This document shows, piece by piece, positions 1 to 16,199 of a stretch of 64,000 nucleotides of DNA (its first letter is position 1; each line of letters starts with the position of its first letter). The stretch is from Escarpia spicata (Eukaryota > Annelida > Polychaeta > Sabellida > Siboglinidae). Below the pieces are notes generated by a model. That model searched no databases, had not been told where the DNA came from, and saw nothing but the letters and a program-made list of their open reading frames with translations. The translations under genes and the position numbers were made by a program. The stretch covers positions 63,091,826 through 63,155,825 of the forward strand of contig OZ023210.1 in assembly GCA_963995525.1 (NCBI GenBank), read 5' to 3'.

Positions 1-332
1 TAGGACAGAATTAACAGAAATCCGCTACAAAAATTAAAAAAATAAGTTAACAAAATTATTACGTCTAGAAAAGAAAAAATATTACAGAAAAAAAATCTAC
101 GATTGTAAGACTAATATAAGGGCAACTTGGAAAACTCTTAACAGCATAATAGGTAAAAGAAAATCTGATACCATATATTTGAACAAGTTTCATGTTGGCG
201 ATAACATAGTAGTATTAGAAAATAAAGAAATAGCTAATCATTTTAACAATTTCTTCGTCGATATAGGTACTCATAGAACCCTGCCCGGGAACAAAGCCAA
301 CCGACTTTGTAAAACGTACTGTATCACAATCA

Positions 333-1877
333 ATGTATATGTCCCCCGTTACTGAGCAAGAAGTACTCAAAATTGTGTCTGGGTGCAAAAGTAAAACTTC
401 ATACAGACCTGATGAAATCAGCATGAAAACAGTTACGCATGTAATAAAGCAAATTGTACAACCGCTAATCCACATTTTTAACAGATCTTTGATCAGCGGA
501 TCATTTCCAAATGAAATGAAATTAGCAAAAGTCATTCCTATATTTAAGTCAGGAGATCGTTTTCAGTTTTCTAATTATAGACCTATATCTCTCTTATCCC
601 AATTTTCAAAAATACTTGAAAAAATATTCAACAAAAGGCTATGGTCTTTCATTGAAACACAACACATATTGACAGATGGGCAGTATGGCTTCAGAAGTAA
701 TCACTCAACTTCACTAGCTTTAACAGAATTTGTCAAAAAAATTACATCCGCAATGGATAAATGCCAAAGCACGATTGGGGTCTTTATCGACCTAAAAAAA
801 GCCTTTGACACTATTGACCACAACATACTGCTAAGTAAATTGCAATGCTACGGAATCAGGGGTCTGGCTCTGGCCTGGATAAAAAGCTACTTAACCAACC
901 GTAGACAATATGTATGCTATAACAACAGTAACTCAGAACAAAAGGAAATCAAGTGTGGAGTCCCGCAAGGTTCAATCCTTGGCCCGTTATTATTTATTCT
1001 CTACATAAATGACATGTGTGAAGTCTCAAAATTGCTTGACATTATTTTGTTTGCTGATGATACAAACGTTTTTTATTCCGCTAGTAACACAGATGAAGTA
1101 AGCACTGTTATTAACAACGAACTAAAAAAACTAGTCCTGTGGTTTCGAGCGAACAAATTTTCACTTAATGTGAACAAAACACATTTTATAATGTTCAACA
1201 ATAAAAAGCAACCTAGAACAGGTGTGAATATAGTTTTGAATGTGAAAAACATTGAGCAGGTATCATATACTAAATTCCTTGGAGTAACCATTGACGAAAA
1301 CGTAACATGGAGAGAACACATAAAAATGGTTGAATCAAAAGTATCAAAAAACATAGCAGTTTTGTATAAAACTAGGCATGTTCTTGATTGTCAAGCGTTA
1401 CACACATTATATAATTCACTTGTTGAACCACATATGTCATATTGCTGTGAGATCTGGGGAAATACTTATCAATCTAGACTCAGAAAACTATTTATGTTAC
1501 AGAAAAAAGCTATACGGATTATTTATAATCTTAATTATCATGATCATACATCTGTATTTTTCCATCTCTCAAACATGCTTAAATTTCATGATTTAGTTAA
1601 ATACAAGACTATGATCATACTTTATAAAGCAAACAACCATTCTTTAAATGGTCGTGTTCAAGCATTATTTGAACCAACCGCAGCTATACACATACATGAT
1701 ACAAGACAAAGCAAACTGTTCTATGTTAAAAAGACAAACACCACCCTCCGACTGCTGTCAATCACCGTCAAGGGTATAAAAACGTGGAACAATTTACCAA
1801 ATAAATTGACTCAGCTTCCAAGTTTAACACAATCTAAAAAAGCAATCAAGTTGTCATTACTTTCTACATATTTGTGA
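333..1877 (+). pseudogene. LINE reverse transcriptase (ORF2 C-terminal two thirds), frameshifted at its 5' side
   Basis: The 514-residue open frame carries the canonical RT blocks in order: NYRPISLL at about residue 81, FIDLKKAFDTIDH at about 151, [13 protein letters not shown] at about 209 and the catalytic FADD at 240-243. Thumb and C-terminal regions follow, with LYNSLVEPHMSYCCEIWG typical of LINE ORF2. The region from about 100 to 290 encodes the preceding segment (for example NHFNNFFVDIG) in another frame. The frame changes between about 285 and 303, so an indel breaks the ORF. The catalytic core itself has no stop codon, so this copy is fairly young. The first ATG of the frame (333) is internal to the original protein and is not a real start. 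Confidence 0.9.
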
Positions 1878-2068
1878 ATTGTTAATTGAAGGTGACGTTT
1901 TGTAATATGTAATAGTAACACAAGCACTATAGTAAACAGTCTATAAAATTATATGAGTTGTGAATATTATTTTGTGATTTATTTATAATTCCTGTTGTAT
2001 TTATTCAGTTTTCATAGTTCGAGTAGGGCATAGCAACACATAAGTCTATGACTTCAGCTATGTCCTTT

Positions 2069-2069
<1 letters not shown>

Positions 2070-2120
<51 letters not shown>
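2070..2120. repeat. (CAG)n microsatellite, about 17 units
   Basis: An uninterrupted CAG run in the 3' UTR of the LINE, just upstream of its AATAAA signal. Confidence 0.97.
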
Positions 2121-2122
<2 letters not shown>

Positions 2123-2211
2123 ACCATACTGTGCATGTATTATGTTGTTGTTGAATAAACGTTCATTCATTCATAACTGCTGTGTATCTTCTGCAACTGA
2201 TGTGTGTCTAA

Positions 2212-2466
<255 letters not shown>

Positions 2467-2523
2467 TGATGTTTTGTTTAATATTATATAAAACTTGTTG
2501 TAATGAACTTGGCTTCTTGATTG

Positions 2524-2716
2524 ATTGGTTGGTTGGTTGGTTGGTTGGTTGGTTGGTTGGTTGGTTGGTTGGTTGGTTGGTTGGTTGGTTGGTTGGTTGG
2601 TTGGTTGGTTGGTTGGTTGGTTGGTTGGTTGGTTGGTTGGTTGGTTGGTTGGTTGGTTGGTTGGTTGGTTGGTTGGTTGGTTGGTTGGTTGGTTGGTTGG
2701 TTGGTTGGTTGGTTGG
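2524..2716. repeat. (GGTT)n microsatellite, about 48 units
   Basis: An uninterrupted tetranucleotide run in the PP2A intron between the 2245 and 3045 exons. The open frames across it (WLVG or QPTN repeats) are artefacts of a 4-base period without stop codons. Confidence 0.98.
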
Positions 2717-2942
2717 AAAACTTGCATTTTGAAAAGTAGTTTTCTTAGATGCATGAATGCAAAGTAGAGTTAAGAAACGTCAAATATTTTCATTGTAAAA
2801 AATGAGTGTTTCAATCTTCAAGCGGTCTCGGAGATAACCTACCAGTTTTGGTGGCCTTACATTAATATTCCAAGGAGGACTACTTACGTTGATACTGCAA
2901 CAATTTAATTCTGCACACGCCACACATGATAAACCAAATTAA

Positions 2943-4462
<1,520 letters not shown>

Positions 4463-5661
4463 AAGCAGTGCAATAGAGAAGGGTGATGGAGCAGTGCAAT
4501 AGAGAGTGGTGATGGAGCAGTGCAATAGAGAGTGGTGATGGAGCAGTGCAATAGAGAGTGGTGATGGAGCAGTGCAATAGAGAGTGGTGATGGAGCAGTG
4601 CAATAGAGAGTGGTGATGGAGCAGTGCAATAGAGAGTGGTGATGGAGCAGTGCAATGGAGAGTGGTGATGGAACAGTGCAATAGAGAGTGGTGATGGAGC
4701 AGTGCAATAGAGAGTGGTGATGGAACAGTGCAATAGAGAGTGGTGATGGAGCAGTGCAATAGAGAGTGGTGATGGAGCAGTGCAATAGAGAGTGGTGATG
4801 GAGCAGTGCAATAGAGAGTGGTGATGGAGCAGTGCAATAGAGAGTGGTGATGGAGCAGTGCAATGGAGAGTGGTGATGGAACAGTGCAATAGAGAGTGGT
4901 GATGGAGCAGTGCAATAGAGAGTGGTGATGGAGCAGTGCAATAGAGAGTGGTGATGGAGCAGTGCAATAGAGAGTGGTGATGGAGCAGTGCAATAGAGAG
5001 TGGTGATGGAGCAGTGCAATAGAGAGTGGTGATGGAGCAGTGCAATAGAGAGTGGTGATGGAGCAGTGCAATGGAGAGTGGTGATGGAACAGTGCAATAG
5101 AGAGTGGTGATGGAGCAGTGCAATAGAGAGTGGTGATGGAACAGTGCAATAGAGAGTGGTGATGGAACAGTGCAATAGAGAGTGGTGATGGAGCAGAGCA
5201 ATAGAGAGTGGTGATGGAGCAGTGCAATAGAGAGTGGTGATGGAGCAGTGCAATAGAGAGTGGTGATGGAGCAGTGCAATAGAGAGTGGTGATGGAGCAG
5301 TGCAATAGAGAGTGGTGATGGAGCAGTGCAATGGAGAGTGGTGATGGAACAGTGCAATGGAGAGTGGTGATGGAGCAGTGCAATAGAGAGTGTTGATGGA
5401 GCAGTGCAATAGAGAGTGGTGATGGAGCAGTGCAATAGAGAGTGGTGATGGAACAGTGCAATAGAGAGTGGTGATGGAGCAGTGCAATAGAGAGTGGTGA
5501 TGGAGCAGTGCAATAGAGAGTGGTGATGGAGCAGTGCAATAGAGAGTGGTGATGGAGCAGTGCAATAGAGAGTGGTGATGGAGCAGTGCAATAGAGAGTG
5601 GTGATGGAACAGTGCAATAGAGAGTGGTGATGGAGCAGTGCAATGGAGAGTGGTGATGGCG
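4463..5661. repeat. 26-bp minisatellite, about 45 copies, in the last PP2A intron
   Basis: A tandem array with a 26-bp period; each unit contains GTGATGGAGCAGTGCAATAG followed by AGAGTG. Because 26 is not a multiple of three, all three minus frames stay open with the same 26-residue peptide period; these are not genes. Two variants (AACAG for AGCAG, CAATGG for CAATAG) recur together at 4653, 4861 and 5069, exactly 208 bp (8 units) apart, which shows that blocks of eight units were duplicated. Confidence 0.97.
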
Positions 5662-5874
5662 AAAGGTTTAAAATGTGTAAATGTCGAGATGCTATAGTTG
5701 CAGCACATTGAAGTAATCCAATTTGGTTAGGTTTGGAAAGTAAGTATATGGACACAATGCTTGTCTGAAATAAAACATTATTATAAGTGAAAGTGCAACT
5801 AACAAGAACTTTACTTTCCCATCAGCAAAGTGAACTAAGATTGCATCAAAACGGCATGTGAAGATGTGTATTAG

Positions 5875-5970
<96 letters not shown>

Positions 5971-8514
5971 GTCCGCAGTCGTTGTTGTCAACGGTAACCC
6001 ACCAGATGGCAGCCAGATGGCGCGAGGCCGCTGCAGCAGCTTGGAAGATGGACACGTCGCGTACATCACTCGCCACTGGGACCACGCTGCACTTAACCTC
6101 TAGGCATCTCTCCATGTTGTTTCTCTAGCCATGTACTACCAGACTATCATGCTTGCATCAGCGGTGGCATTCTCTGAATAGTTGTGTAGCGGCGTCGACA
6201 GCACAAAGCAAGTGGATCCTACCACGCTGTTCATTCTGTGCTGTCGTTTCACTGATTCGTGTTTGATTTTAATGTGAAATCAAAGAATTAATTAGCGCTG
6301 GTTCACCAAGGCAAAAGTACTTGTGTTTGCCAGCGACACTCATAACCCACTCCGGAGTTGGCAGTTTAATTTATTTGTGTGAATAGAAATGACAGCCGAT
6401 ACAACGTCATGATATGTTGATTGCTTCGTATGCATGCATGCACATCGTACGGCTGTAGGATTTATGTTTTTCGTTTTTTGTAATTGTGTTTACTAAAACT
6501 TGCAAGCTTGACTATGTGGTTGCTGTCCAGCTGTAGCTGTCTCGTGTAGCTTCTGTGTGTGCTGACCGCGGGATTATCGGTAGTTGCCAAACACAGTATC
6601 TTTCCTTATCGTTTGTGCATCCTATCATGATATGCACGAAAGAGTTGACATTTAGCAGAATTAAATGTGGTCAGTGTGCACAAAAGTAAACATGAAATAT
6701 TTGCACACTTTGCCAGCGTATTATTGTATTAAAATTAGCTTTGACTGCCACACGGAGTAGATCAAATATAATATCTAAGTTGGCGTGGTATGTGTACGTG
6801 TGCACAATCACACCGTTGCTGTGCATGTAAGCAGTAAGATAGGTGAAAAAGCACTGGGATGCTAAGGGAAGTGGATAAAATGTATTACAGTATAAATAAC
6901 AGAACTGTCTTGTGTTGTCTTTAGAGATGATTTCCGAATGTTACACCTGTTGCCTGCATGGATATACCGTGTGGTGACGATGATGTATTTAGAAGTGAAA
7001 ACATTCATCGAAGTAGGTTTTACCTGAACGTCCCACAGGGATTACTGTGTCTGCGATAGACGAAACATTACAAATAAATAACCTTATAATATGGTCAGTG
7101 CTTGTTCGACTCATTCAAGTAATCCTTGGCAAATGAAAGCACCTTGGTTGTTATGGCATGGTGCATAGATGGATATGAGTTTGATATTCCCATTCAGGCA
7201 CGTGCAAGGCATGGGTGTACACAGATGGGCAGTGTTTTCCTGTTATAGCTACTTTTTATTCTTGTTATAGGTACTTGTCAAATTTAACAATAAAGCACAT
7301 TACAGCTACTTTGAAAATTCAGGAGGGGAGGGCCGAGTGAGGGGAGCATTAATTATTTCATATTGGAAGCGGTTATATCGGGAAATAACTGTAATTGGTT
7401 TGCTAAACAAAACAGCTAATTTAGCATGAAAACAAGGTGCAGTGAAACCTTGTTAATCTGGACACTGGTCTCCAGTGTATGTGTTCAGATTAATAAGTTT
7501 TCTGGATAAATGAACCTGGTACATAACAGGGTATATTAGTCTTAGCCATGGTTGATTTTTCGGGAGTCTAAAAATTCTCCAACAGCATCCCTTCTTGAAG
7601 CTACCCAAACACCCTCCAACTGCAACACTCATGAGGCTCCCAAAAATCTCCCTACTGCCCCCCTTTTTTGAGACCTAGAGTTGAATTCAGTCGAGTGGAT
7701 GGTGATGAGTATTGTCACCATACTTTAATGGTGATGGTTGCTATCCTTGGTTTGTTGCTCCACGGGAGGATGTAAGCTAGTCCTTATTGATGTTTATATA
7801 TCGTGTTTTCGATTATGAAATTTAGTTGCAAGATTGTGGTGTAGTCTCCCCTCAAATAATGGGACCTCCAATTGTAACAATTAACCGTTTCTGGTACGTA
7901 ATAAACAATGTTTGGTTCTGTTGCTATATCTCATTGAGTATAAGCTTTAACAGATTGCATTATACAAAATAGTTCGTTAAGGTAAAAGAAACTGAAACAA
8001 AACGAACTACTCTGGAGGGATTTGAGTGAGGTAAGGGGCGCAGACAGTGCCGCCACCTGACGGTGCTTAGGGGAGAGGAGAGAGCTTCGTGCTACCCACC
8101 CACGAACAAATTATGTAAACATCTGACGTCAATCTTATCAAAAGTACCTTCACCCTAACTCTAGACCAAAACCGAACTCTGCATGTCAGGCCAACAATAC
8201 ATTTTATGGGTATTTGTACATTAAGTGGTAGCAGGAACCATCCTTGCAAGCCATGGTTGTTTGCCATGCAAAACTAGCCCTGGCAGATCTCGTACGCGAA
8301 GTGCGGAAGTTAGATGAATCAAACTAGTAATTGACGTCGCCAGTCGTCTGCGTCACCTGTGAGAACAGCCGCAAATACCCGCCCCAATTTAAATACGGAT
8401 AAACGACTTCTGGGAATCCCTATATACAATGACTCGTTCGCCCATTACCACGAGCAGCTGAGCGGTATTGTGTATTCAAATAATTGCTTCTACTTCCTAA
8501 ACATTGCATATATA
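5971..8514 (+). other. PP2A 3' UTR and intergenic DNA
   Basis: No coding similarity was recognised. Candidate polyadenylation signals AATAAA lie at 7073-7078 and 7289-7294, so the PP2A 3' UTR could be 1.1-1.3 kb long. The rest looks unique; no transposon ends were recognised before the inverted repeat that starts near 8515. Confidence 0.45.
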
Positions 8515-9000
8515 TGATGGCCGAGAAGGGCCATCGCGTTTTTGTGTGGCAACCTGCAGCGCCATGGAGCGATGACGCGATGCGATGGGCGATGCGATGA
8601 GCGATGCGCGATGCGATGGACGATGCGCGATGCGATACGATGCGCGATGCGATGGTATACATTATAAAGGTGCCGCAATGAGCATGCGTACGTCGAAAAC
8701 GAGACTTTGGCAGCCATTTGTATTTTATTAAACGCATTCCTTTTTGTGTTCAGAGCATATGATCATGGCTGATGGTTCTGACTGTACGTATACGGTTACA
8801 TATACATTTGGTTTGCGCACAGAATTTGTTGTGTTTCGTACTTCTAAATGTTGTGACGAAAGTCTGGGGCAAACTTATTTCATAACATGACATATATGTA
8901 CTTCTTCTACCGCTCAAATGCAGTTTTTAAATTGTTTCCGTCTGGATATCCTTGGTAGAAAATATAAAACTTATTTTGTCTACATGGGAAGAGACGACAA
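8515..9000 (+). repeat. Left arm of a large inverted repeat (terminal hairpin plus GCGATG array)
   Basis: This arm starts with a short imperfect hairpin (GATGGCC-GAGAA-GGGCCATC), then a degenerate GCGATGCGAT array (about 8570-8650), then a body (GGTATACATTATAAAGGTGC and onward to about 9000). Its reverse complement is present at about 13690-14255 with the same order of parts. Together they look like the ends of a DNA transposon about 5.7 kb long or of two related non-autonomous elements. Confidence 0.8.
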
Positions 9001-11720
9001 CTTTTTTCAACTTTCGCTTATTGCAAATGCCGTTCGTTTGTGTCCAAGTTTATGTTTCAATTATTATAAATAGCTACAATATTTGAAGTCGGTTTAACAA
9101 GAAGCACATCTGTGCCAGTGAATCAACTAAAAGGAAAGCTAAAGCCTAATATATAGCTAGAGGCAGTTGCTAAACATGGATATGTATGTGGATGAATGTT
9201 TAAAGTCTACGGCGCAATAAACAAAAGTGATGCACGTATTTTTTGTATTTTGTTGCCGTCGTCGTGTCTGTCAAGGTTGATGATGACATCATGATGATGG
9301 TTTATTACAGAAACTATGACAATACATTCGATATTTGACGCACATTTGATACATACATTGTTATAGTTTCTATAATGAGAGTTTAAAGCCACGAGTGGCT
9401 GATGTTCCCTCTCCATGCGTGTAATACATATGTAATTCCATGGTGCACGTAAAATAATTTAATAAAAAGAAGAAGAAACAGATTGTGCAATTGAAGAAAA
9501 GAAATCAGCAACACAAATCACAGCAATACTATTGTCATGAATACACGCATTAGAACGCAACAATGGATGTTAGTTATATAAGTCACTAACATTATTTACT
9601 CACAAAAATCTCTAGACATTTAGACGTTGCCAGTGCATATATACAATCCACTGTTGTTGTTTATAGTTCCATAGCTTAACACCTCGACGTCTAATGGTTT
9701 TATATAATACGTTGGTATAGAAATCGGTACAAGCAGTAGATCCACATGGCGTGTCCTATAATTATTGGTTAACGATTTGCCGTTAAATACAGGAACGACA
9801 ATTGGTTTCTCATTCTACCATGAGCAACGGCCAACACATTTTCTTTAGACGACCAATTTGTAATTAAACAGACTGAAATGATCACAAACAATTGCTAAGA
9901 AAGCTCATGTTAAATGTATGATTATTTTAAAAATCGTATTGTCAACGCGGATTTGAAATACCGCATGAAAATGTCTGTATTGTTATCTGTGTCATGTTTA
10001 CGAGTTAAAGTTCGCCACTTATGTCATGTATTGCGTTTCAGCAGTGACGCGTGGTGCAAGTCCCTGGAAGACCAGCTCAGTGGTTACGCCGCTACAGCCT
10101 CAATCACGGGGTTTCCTGCACATCCTCTTCATGTGTCTGATGTCTTCCTTGTCGACTTCGACTTTGTAGTCTACAGTAGATATAGCGTTTTACACAAGCT
10201 AGTAAATTGTTATAACATACATTGTATAACAGTACAAATGTTTCAATCAAACTTAGGGAAGACAACAACTATATTATCAATACCAATGTTTGTGTTTAAA
10301 AACATTGCTTAAATCGATGCTGTTTGTAGTACAATAACCTTGTCTAAAACTAAACAGAGGTTGTTTGCAAACAAATTATTATAGTATCCTATGTTTAATA
10401 AGGTGAAGCTAATTTTCTACTTTACTGTTCATTTGTAAATATAATTTTCTCACCGTATACTAATTGTTAATAATGTACTCTCACTCCTATTTTGCATGTT
10501 TTAATGACATAGACTATATTCACTTTATTTTACATACTGTAATGATGTACATACATCGGTTTGCTTAATGGTACTGTTGTGACTCAGAAAAAGGTTCCTA
10601 TCACTCCGCTAGGGATCTTTGGGATGAATACAATTATTAAATATGTACGTCAAATATGCACGGTAAACTGAAAATGCCTTATACGTATGTGTGCAAATTG
10701 TATCGCATTAATGTACATTAATTTAAATGCTACGTTACCATAAATCTCTGGCAAGAAATACAGCAGGTCTGGTTTTCCTCGGATGACCGTATCGCGTGCG
10801 TCTTACGCTCGTTCGTTTTTGATAAGTGCCAACTATACTCTGCGTTAATGATTTCTCATAAAACGTGCGGTGCAAACAAATTTAACGAATATGCACAAAG
10901 AAGCACGGTGTTTCGTCGATTGAAATGATTCCTTGAGACTCGTAGTATTTCATCGTTAAGTTTTCTAAGAAAGATACTTCTAATATACATCATGTTTTCA
11001 CTGTAATTGTAATTTCACTGTAATTGTTGTATATATATATATATATAATTGACGTGTGATATAATGTGTTTATGAAAGCAAAACGTGTGATGCTAATTAC
11101 TATTACCATGCATACCGCCGATACCGTACATACTTATGTGATAATGTAATTTCTCCGTATTTATAATGAATAAATAATGTAAACCAATGCTCATTCAATA
11201 TTTTTATTGTTGAGATGTATACTCTTGGTTTCTATGGGAACTTTCATAGACAACAACAACATGTTTTGCGACATATCATCAAGGTGGTCCCATCTGAACG
11301 ATTGTCCTCCAAAAACACATTCGCCTTTCCTCGTCCCATTCTGATACACCTTAACAGCTATGTTACACGGATGTAACACAACTGAATTTTTTTAGACTAG
11401 AGAGCAATGTCGTTTTCTATATGATTCAGCACAAACGAGTATATCAGAATTGTAATTTACACCTGGAAGTGCCGATGAACTAAAGTGGGGATTAAGTAGC
11501 ACTTTCGGTTAATTGTATCTCTTGTCTGGCAAGTGGATTACATGATGTGTCAAAGTCGGTGCGTCTGTGGAGACGATCATCCCTGGGTCAGGAGCTATAA
11601 TTAGAACAGCACCATCTCCCAAAATTGCAGCAATGAACTAGAATGATGCTACTTATTTACATCGTCTGGTCGTAATTGCGCCTGTGGTTAATTGTGTCTT
11701 TGATATGAATAGTCGACACA
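9001..11720. other. AT-rich sequence inside the 8515-14255 inverted repeat, no gene recognised
   Basis: No protein similarity was seen on either strand. A short (AT)n run lies near 11031-11047. An open frame at 9914-10312 shows no recognisable family, and the codon pattern gives no support. Confidence 0.4.
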
Positions 11721-11739
11721 ATTGTTTCTGAACAAGCAT

Positions 11740-11990
11740 AAGCATGAGTCAACTAAGATGGGCAGGACTTGTAGAGAAAATGGGAGAAGAACGGATGGCA
11801 AAGAGAGCAGAGGCACAGAGACTGGAAGGAAAAGGAGGCGAAGAAGAACTAGACTGCGATGGGAAGACTATGGAAAAAGAGATTGGGAGAAAGGTGGAAA
11901 ACGAGAGCGAACGATCTGGTGGAGAGAGCTGTGCAGGACCAGCGAGAGAAATAAAAAAAAATCAGACAGCGAGCATTGGAATCGAGGCCA
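11740..11990 (+). pseudogene. RTE-like LINE ORF C-terminal fragment
   Basis: Two overlapping frames together encode the end of an RTE-like LINE polyprotein: LRWAGLVEKMGEERMAKRAE, then in the other frame TRLRWEDYGKRDWEKGG and WWRELCRTSERN. This pattern (LRWAGHV-like, then a basic stretch, then RLRWED, then W-RELC) is common at the C-termini of these elements. A frameshift near 11830-11850 breaks it. There is no RT core nearby, so it is only a small relic. Confidence 0.65.
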
Positions 11991-12019
11991 GTTTCACCCC
12001 TGACAGACAGGGATATATG

Positions 12020-12245
12020 AGGAGTTCAAATTCATGTTTGTGGAGAGCCACAATGTAGATATTTGGGGGGTGCAAATCAAGGTTTTTGAAGAGCCTGAAG
12101 ATGGAGTTATTTTGGCGATCCTCAATGGGTGTGCAAATTGTGATGTTGGAGAGCCTTAATGTGGCTGTTTTGGCGAGCCTCAAGAGGGGGAGTGCAAATC
12201 GAGGTTTTGGAGAGCCTCAACCCACCAAATGTCCACCATGTTCCG
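12020..12245. repeat. About 61-bp degenerate tandem repeat, about 3.5 copies
   Basis: Units share GGAGAGCCTCAA-like and TTTTGGCGAGCCTCAA-like motifs followed by a G-rich GTGCAAATCGAGG segment, repeating roughly every 61 bp. The copies are diverged. It lies just before the internal copy of the inverted repeat. Confidence 0.65.
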
Positions 12246-12309
12246 ACGCCAGTGTTTTGGGTTTGGCTTTGTTGTCTGGGCTTGAGAAAAAAATTCGTGA
12301 CCATAGGCA

Positions 12310-12740
12310 ACACTGGATGCCTTTTATGTTCAATGCATGTGTCCATGGTTGATGACTTTGAGTGTGCGTATACGGTTACACTTCTCTAGTTATTGTGCAC
12401 AAAAGAGTATGTGATTGTACTTCTAAATATTATGATAGAAGCCTAATGCGATTGAGTTTAGACTAAGATAAATGGGGACATGCGGGCAATCACTTTATAG
12501 AATGTAATCTAGGTTCTCGCACCAAAACCGGAGACCAAATATGAATTACTTCATAGCATGAGGTGTGTACCTCTTCTACCACTCCCCATTAAATTTTTGG
12601 TTTCATCTGAATATCCTTGATCGAAAATATAAACGATAATTTATGTACCTCCACACATGAAAAACGGGGATGTTGATGGCATTTTTCAGTTGAACATTAA
12701 CCGTAGGCTTTGAAGTATACATTTCTTGAATATTTATTCA
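12310..12740 (+). repeat. Internal copy of the inverted-repeat body (same orientation as 8515 arm)
   Basis: From the segment after TTTTATGTTCAATGCATGTG through CGTATACGGTTAC to AACATTAACC, this copy parallels the bodies of the left arm and, inverted, of the right arm at about 13600-14000. It pairs more closely with the right arm, so 12310-14255 may be a smaller palindromic element placed next to another copy's left arm. Confidence 0.7.
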
Positions 12741-13599
12741 TTAATGGCATGATATATTTTCATAGGTGTACATATCATGTTCATTATGCCTTACATAAAT
12801 AAAACAATATATATATATAAATAACTATAATCAGTTAGACCCTACTAAACTTTAGTGTCTTTAGTTTATAATAAAATATATAAATCGTAAACTAAAATAG
12901 TATTGTCTCTAATTATTTTACAAAACCTACATATAAAATGCACAAACGAGGTAGCGAATCGTTGTTCCTAGAGTGTAGTTTCATTTTTGCACCGAACGTC
13001 GATGTCCGATATCAAGCGAAATTATTTTTGTTTGGGGGACGGGGGTCTGAGGCAGTTTCATCTGGCGTCGACCGACACTCGTAATTATACTGGTGTCATC
13101 ATATTAATGTTAAAAAAATTCGTCTGAGGTGGGTGGGGGGGGGCTGAGGCAAGATGAAAGTAATTTCGTCTGTTATCTGACATCGACGTTCTGAGATGAC
13201 CCCTAAGTGAATCGAATTGTAGACGCACCGCGCGCACCGTGCACCTCCTAGTAGACCTACTAACTTCCTGTCAATTTCGGCTGTTTATTACGTGGTCCAA
13301 TAGAGCTGGTTGCCTGATTTGAGCGGGGCTATTTATTTACACCGCGTTATTCGTACTTGTATTTCGGCGCAACGCTGCTTTTATGTGCTACTACGGAACC
13401 CAGATTAAGTCATTAAACATCACTGCATTGGTATTGAAGAACCTTTCACGGAATATGTGTCAGTTTTTTCCAGACATGGAAGTATTGGGGACCGAGGAGT
13501 AAACCAAGAAGCATACATTATGAACAGTTTATATTTTAATTTATATAAGGCATAAATAACATGTTTGCATTCTAAACATATATTATTCATTAATTAATA

Positions 13600-14255
13600 A
13601 ATATAAACAAATAGGCTTCAAAACTGTTGGTTAATGTTAAACTGAGAAATACCTTAACCATCCCTGGTTCATCGTGTCTGCAGGCACACAAAATAGTGTT
13701 TATATTTGCGATCAGGGATATCCAGATGGAAACAATAATTATTTAACAAATAAAATATTGAATAGGTACATATTTCATGTTATAAAGTAATCTATTTCAG
13801 TCCCTAGTCTAGTTTTTGCGAAGAGGCTGCCTGCCTGGCACCCATTTTTGTTTCGCTAAATTCAATCTCAGTAGATGTCCGAGACAATATTTAGAAGTAC
13901 AATCACATAATCTTTTGTGCACAATAACTAGATGTGTAACCGTATACGTACAGTCAGCGTCATCAGCCATCATCACATGCTCTGAACACAAAAAGAAATG
14001 TGTTTAATACAAATAAAAAAAAATGGCTGCCTAAGTTTCGTTTTCGGCGTACGCATGCTCATTGCGGCACCTTTATAATGTATACCATCGCATCGCGCAT
14101 CGCATCGCAATCCCATCGCATCGCGTATCGCGCATCGCATCGCCCATCGCATCGCTCATCGCATCGCCCATCGCATCGCGCATCGCGTCATCGCCCCATG
14201 GCGCTGCAGGTTGCCACACAAAAACGCGATGGCCCTTCTCGGCCATCATAACCAC
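13600..14255 (-). repeat. Right arm of the large inverted repeat
   Basis: The reverse complement matches the left arm: body from about 13600, ATAATGTATACC, a CATCGC array (about 14088-14190), then GCGCTGCAGGTTGCCACACA and the terminal CGCGATGGCCCTTCTCGGCC. The repeat units give open frames rich in His, Ile, Ala and Ser on both strands, which are not genes. Confidence 0.8.
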
Positions 14256-14759
14256 CTGACCTGCCGCCAACCACTGATCTAGCGAGCGATTTCATAGGCT
14301 GAGCTTAAATTGAATAAATTCAGAGTTTCGAAAAGCGATCAGCCAGGGGGTACTGCTGGCTGGCATTGACGTAATCAGCAGCAGTGACCCCTGGCGCGCG
14401 AAGATGGCAGGAACCTCTCCCCAAGAAGACGGTTGCGAGTGCAACAAACGGTGCCGCCATCTTACGGCGCCTTGGTAATTGGGGATAAGCCGCGATTGAT
14501 CAAAAATAAGTCGCAATCCACACAGTGGTAGCACGTTGATTAGCCACTGGTGGTATGGTCATATTACAAGATCAAGCAAAAACACAATGAAAGACACTGT
14601 GCAAGGAGGAAGAAAGAGAGACAAACAAAGGGAGAGGTGGGAAGCCAACATCCAGGGATGGACTGGTTTGAACTTCGACATCTCCCAGAAGGCGGCAGAG
14701 AATCGAAAGAGATGATGGGACCTGTCTGGAAGTCATCAGTGTTGACGAGAGCCTAGTTA

Positions 14760-16066
<1,307 letters not shown>

Positions 16067-16199
16067 AAACTTGGAAGTTTTTAATGTAGAATGTTGTGAT
16101 TGATTAAGTGAAATGCCTTAGAGAGGTCAAGTAATAATATCCTAGCAAACTGCTTGGATGCATCTGTGTCTATAACATTGGACGAGGGCATGTATTGTG

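Larger units (their letters stand above)
1..2180 (+). mobile_element. Non-LTR retrotransposon, 3' part (CR1/L2/jockey-like), in a PP2A intron
   Basis: This is the 3' portion of a LINE: the downstream part of ORF2 with a reverse transcriptase, then a 3' UTR with a CAG run (2070-2120), an AATAAA signal (2154-2159) and a short TTCA repeat tail near 2162-2173. A short 3' microsatellite tail instead of poly(A) is usual for CR1/L2-type elements. It lies directly upstream of the first visible PP2A exon in the same orientation, so it sits in a PP2A intron. The 5' part lies outside the window. The exact clade is not certain from sequence alone. Confidence 0.85.

Noticed and set aside
4463..5661. Possible CRISPR-like array
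   Set aside because: Units are head-to-tail without unique spacers, and the locus is an animal intron; the same applies to the 24-, 30- and 49-bp arrays.
9914..10312. 132-codon frame
   Set aside because: No family recognised, no splice or codon support, and it lies within transposon-like inverted repeat DNA.
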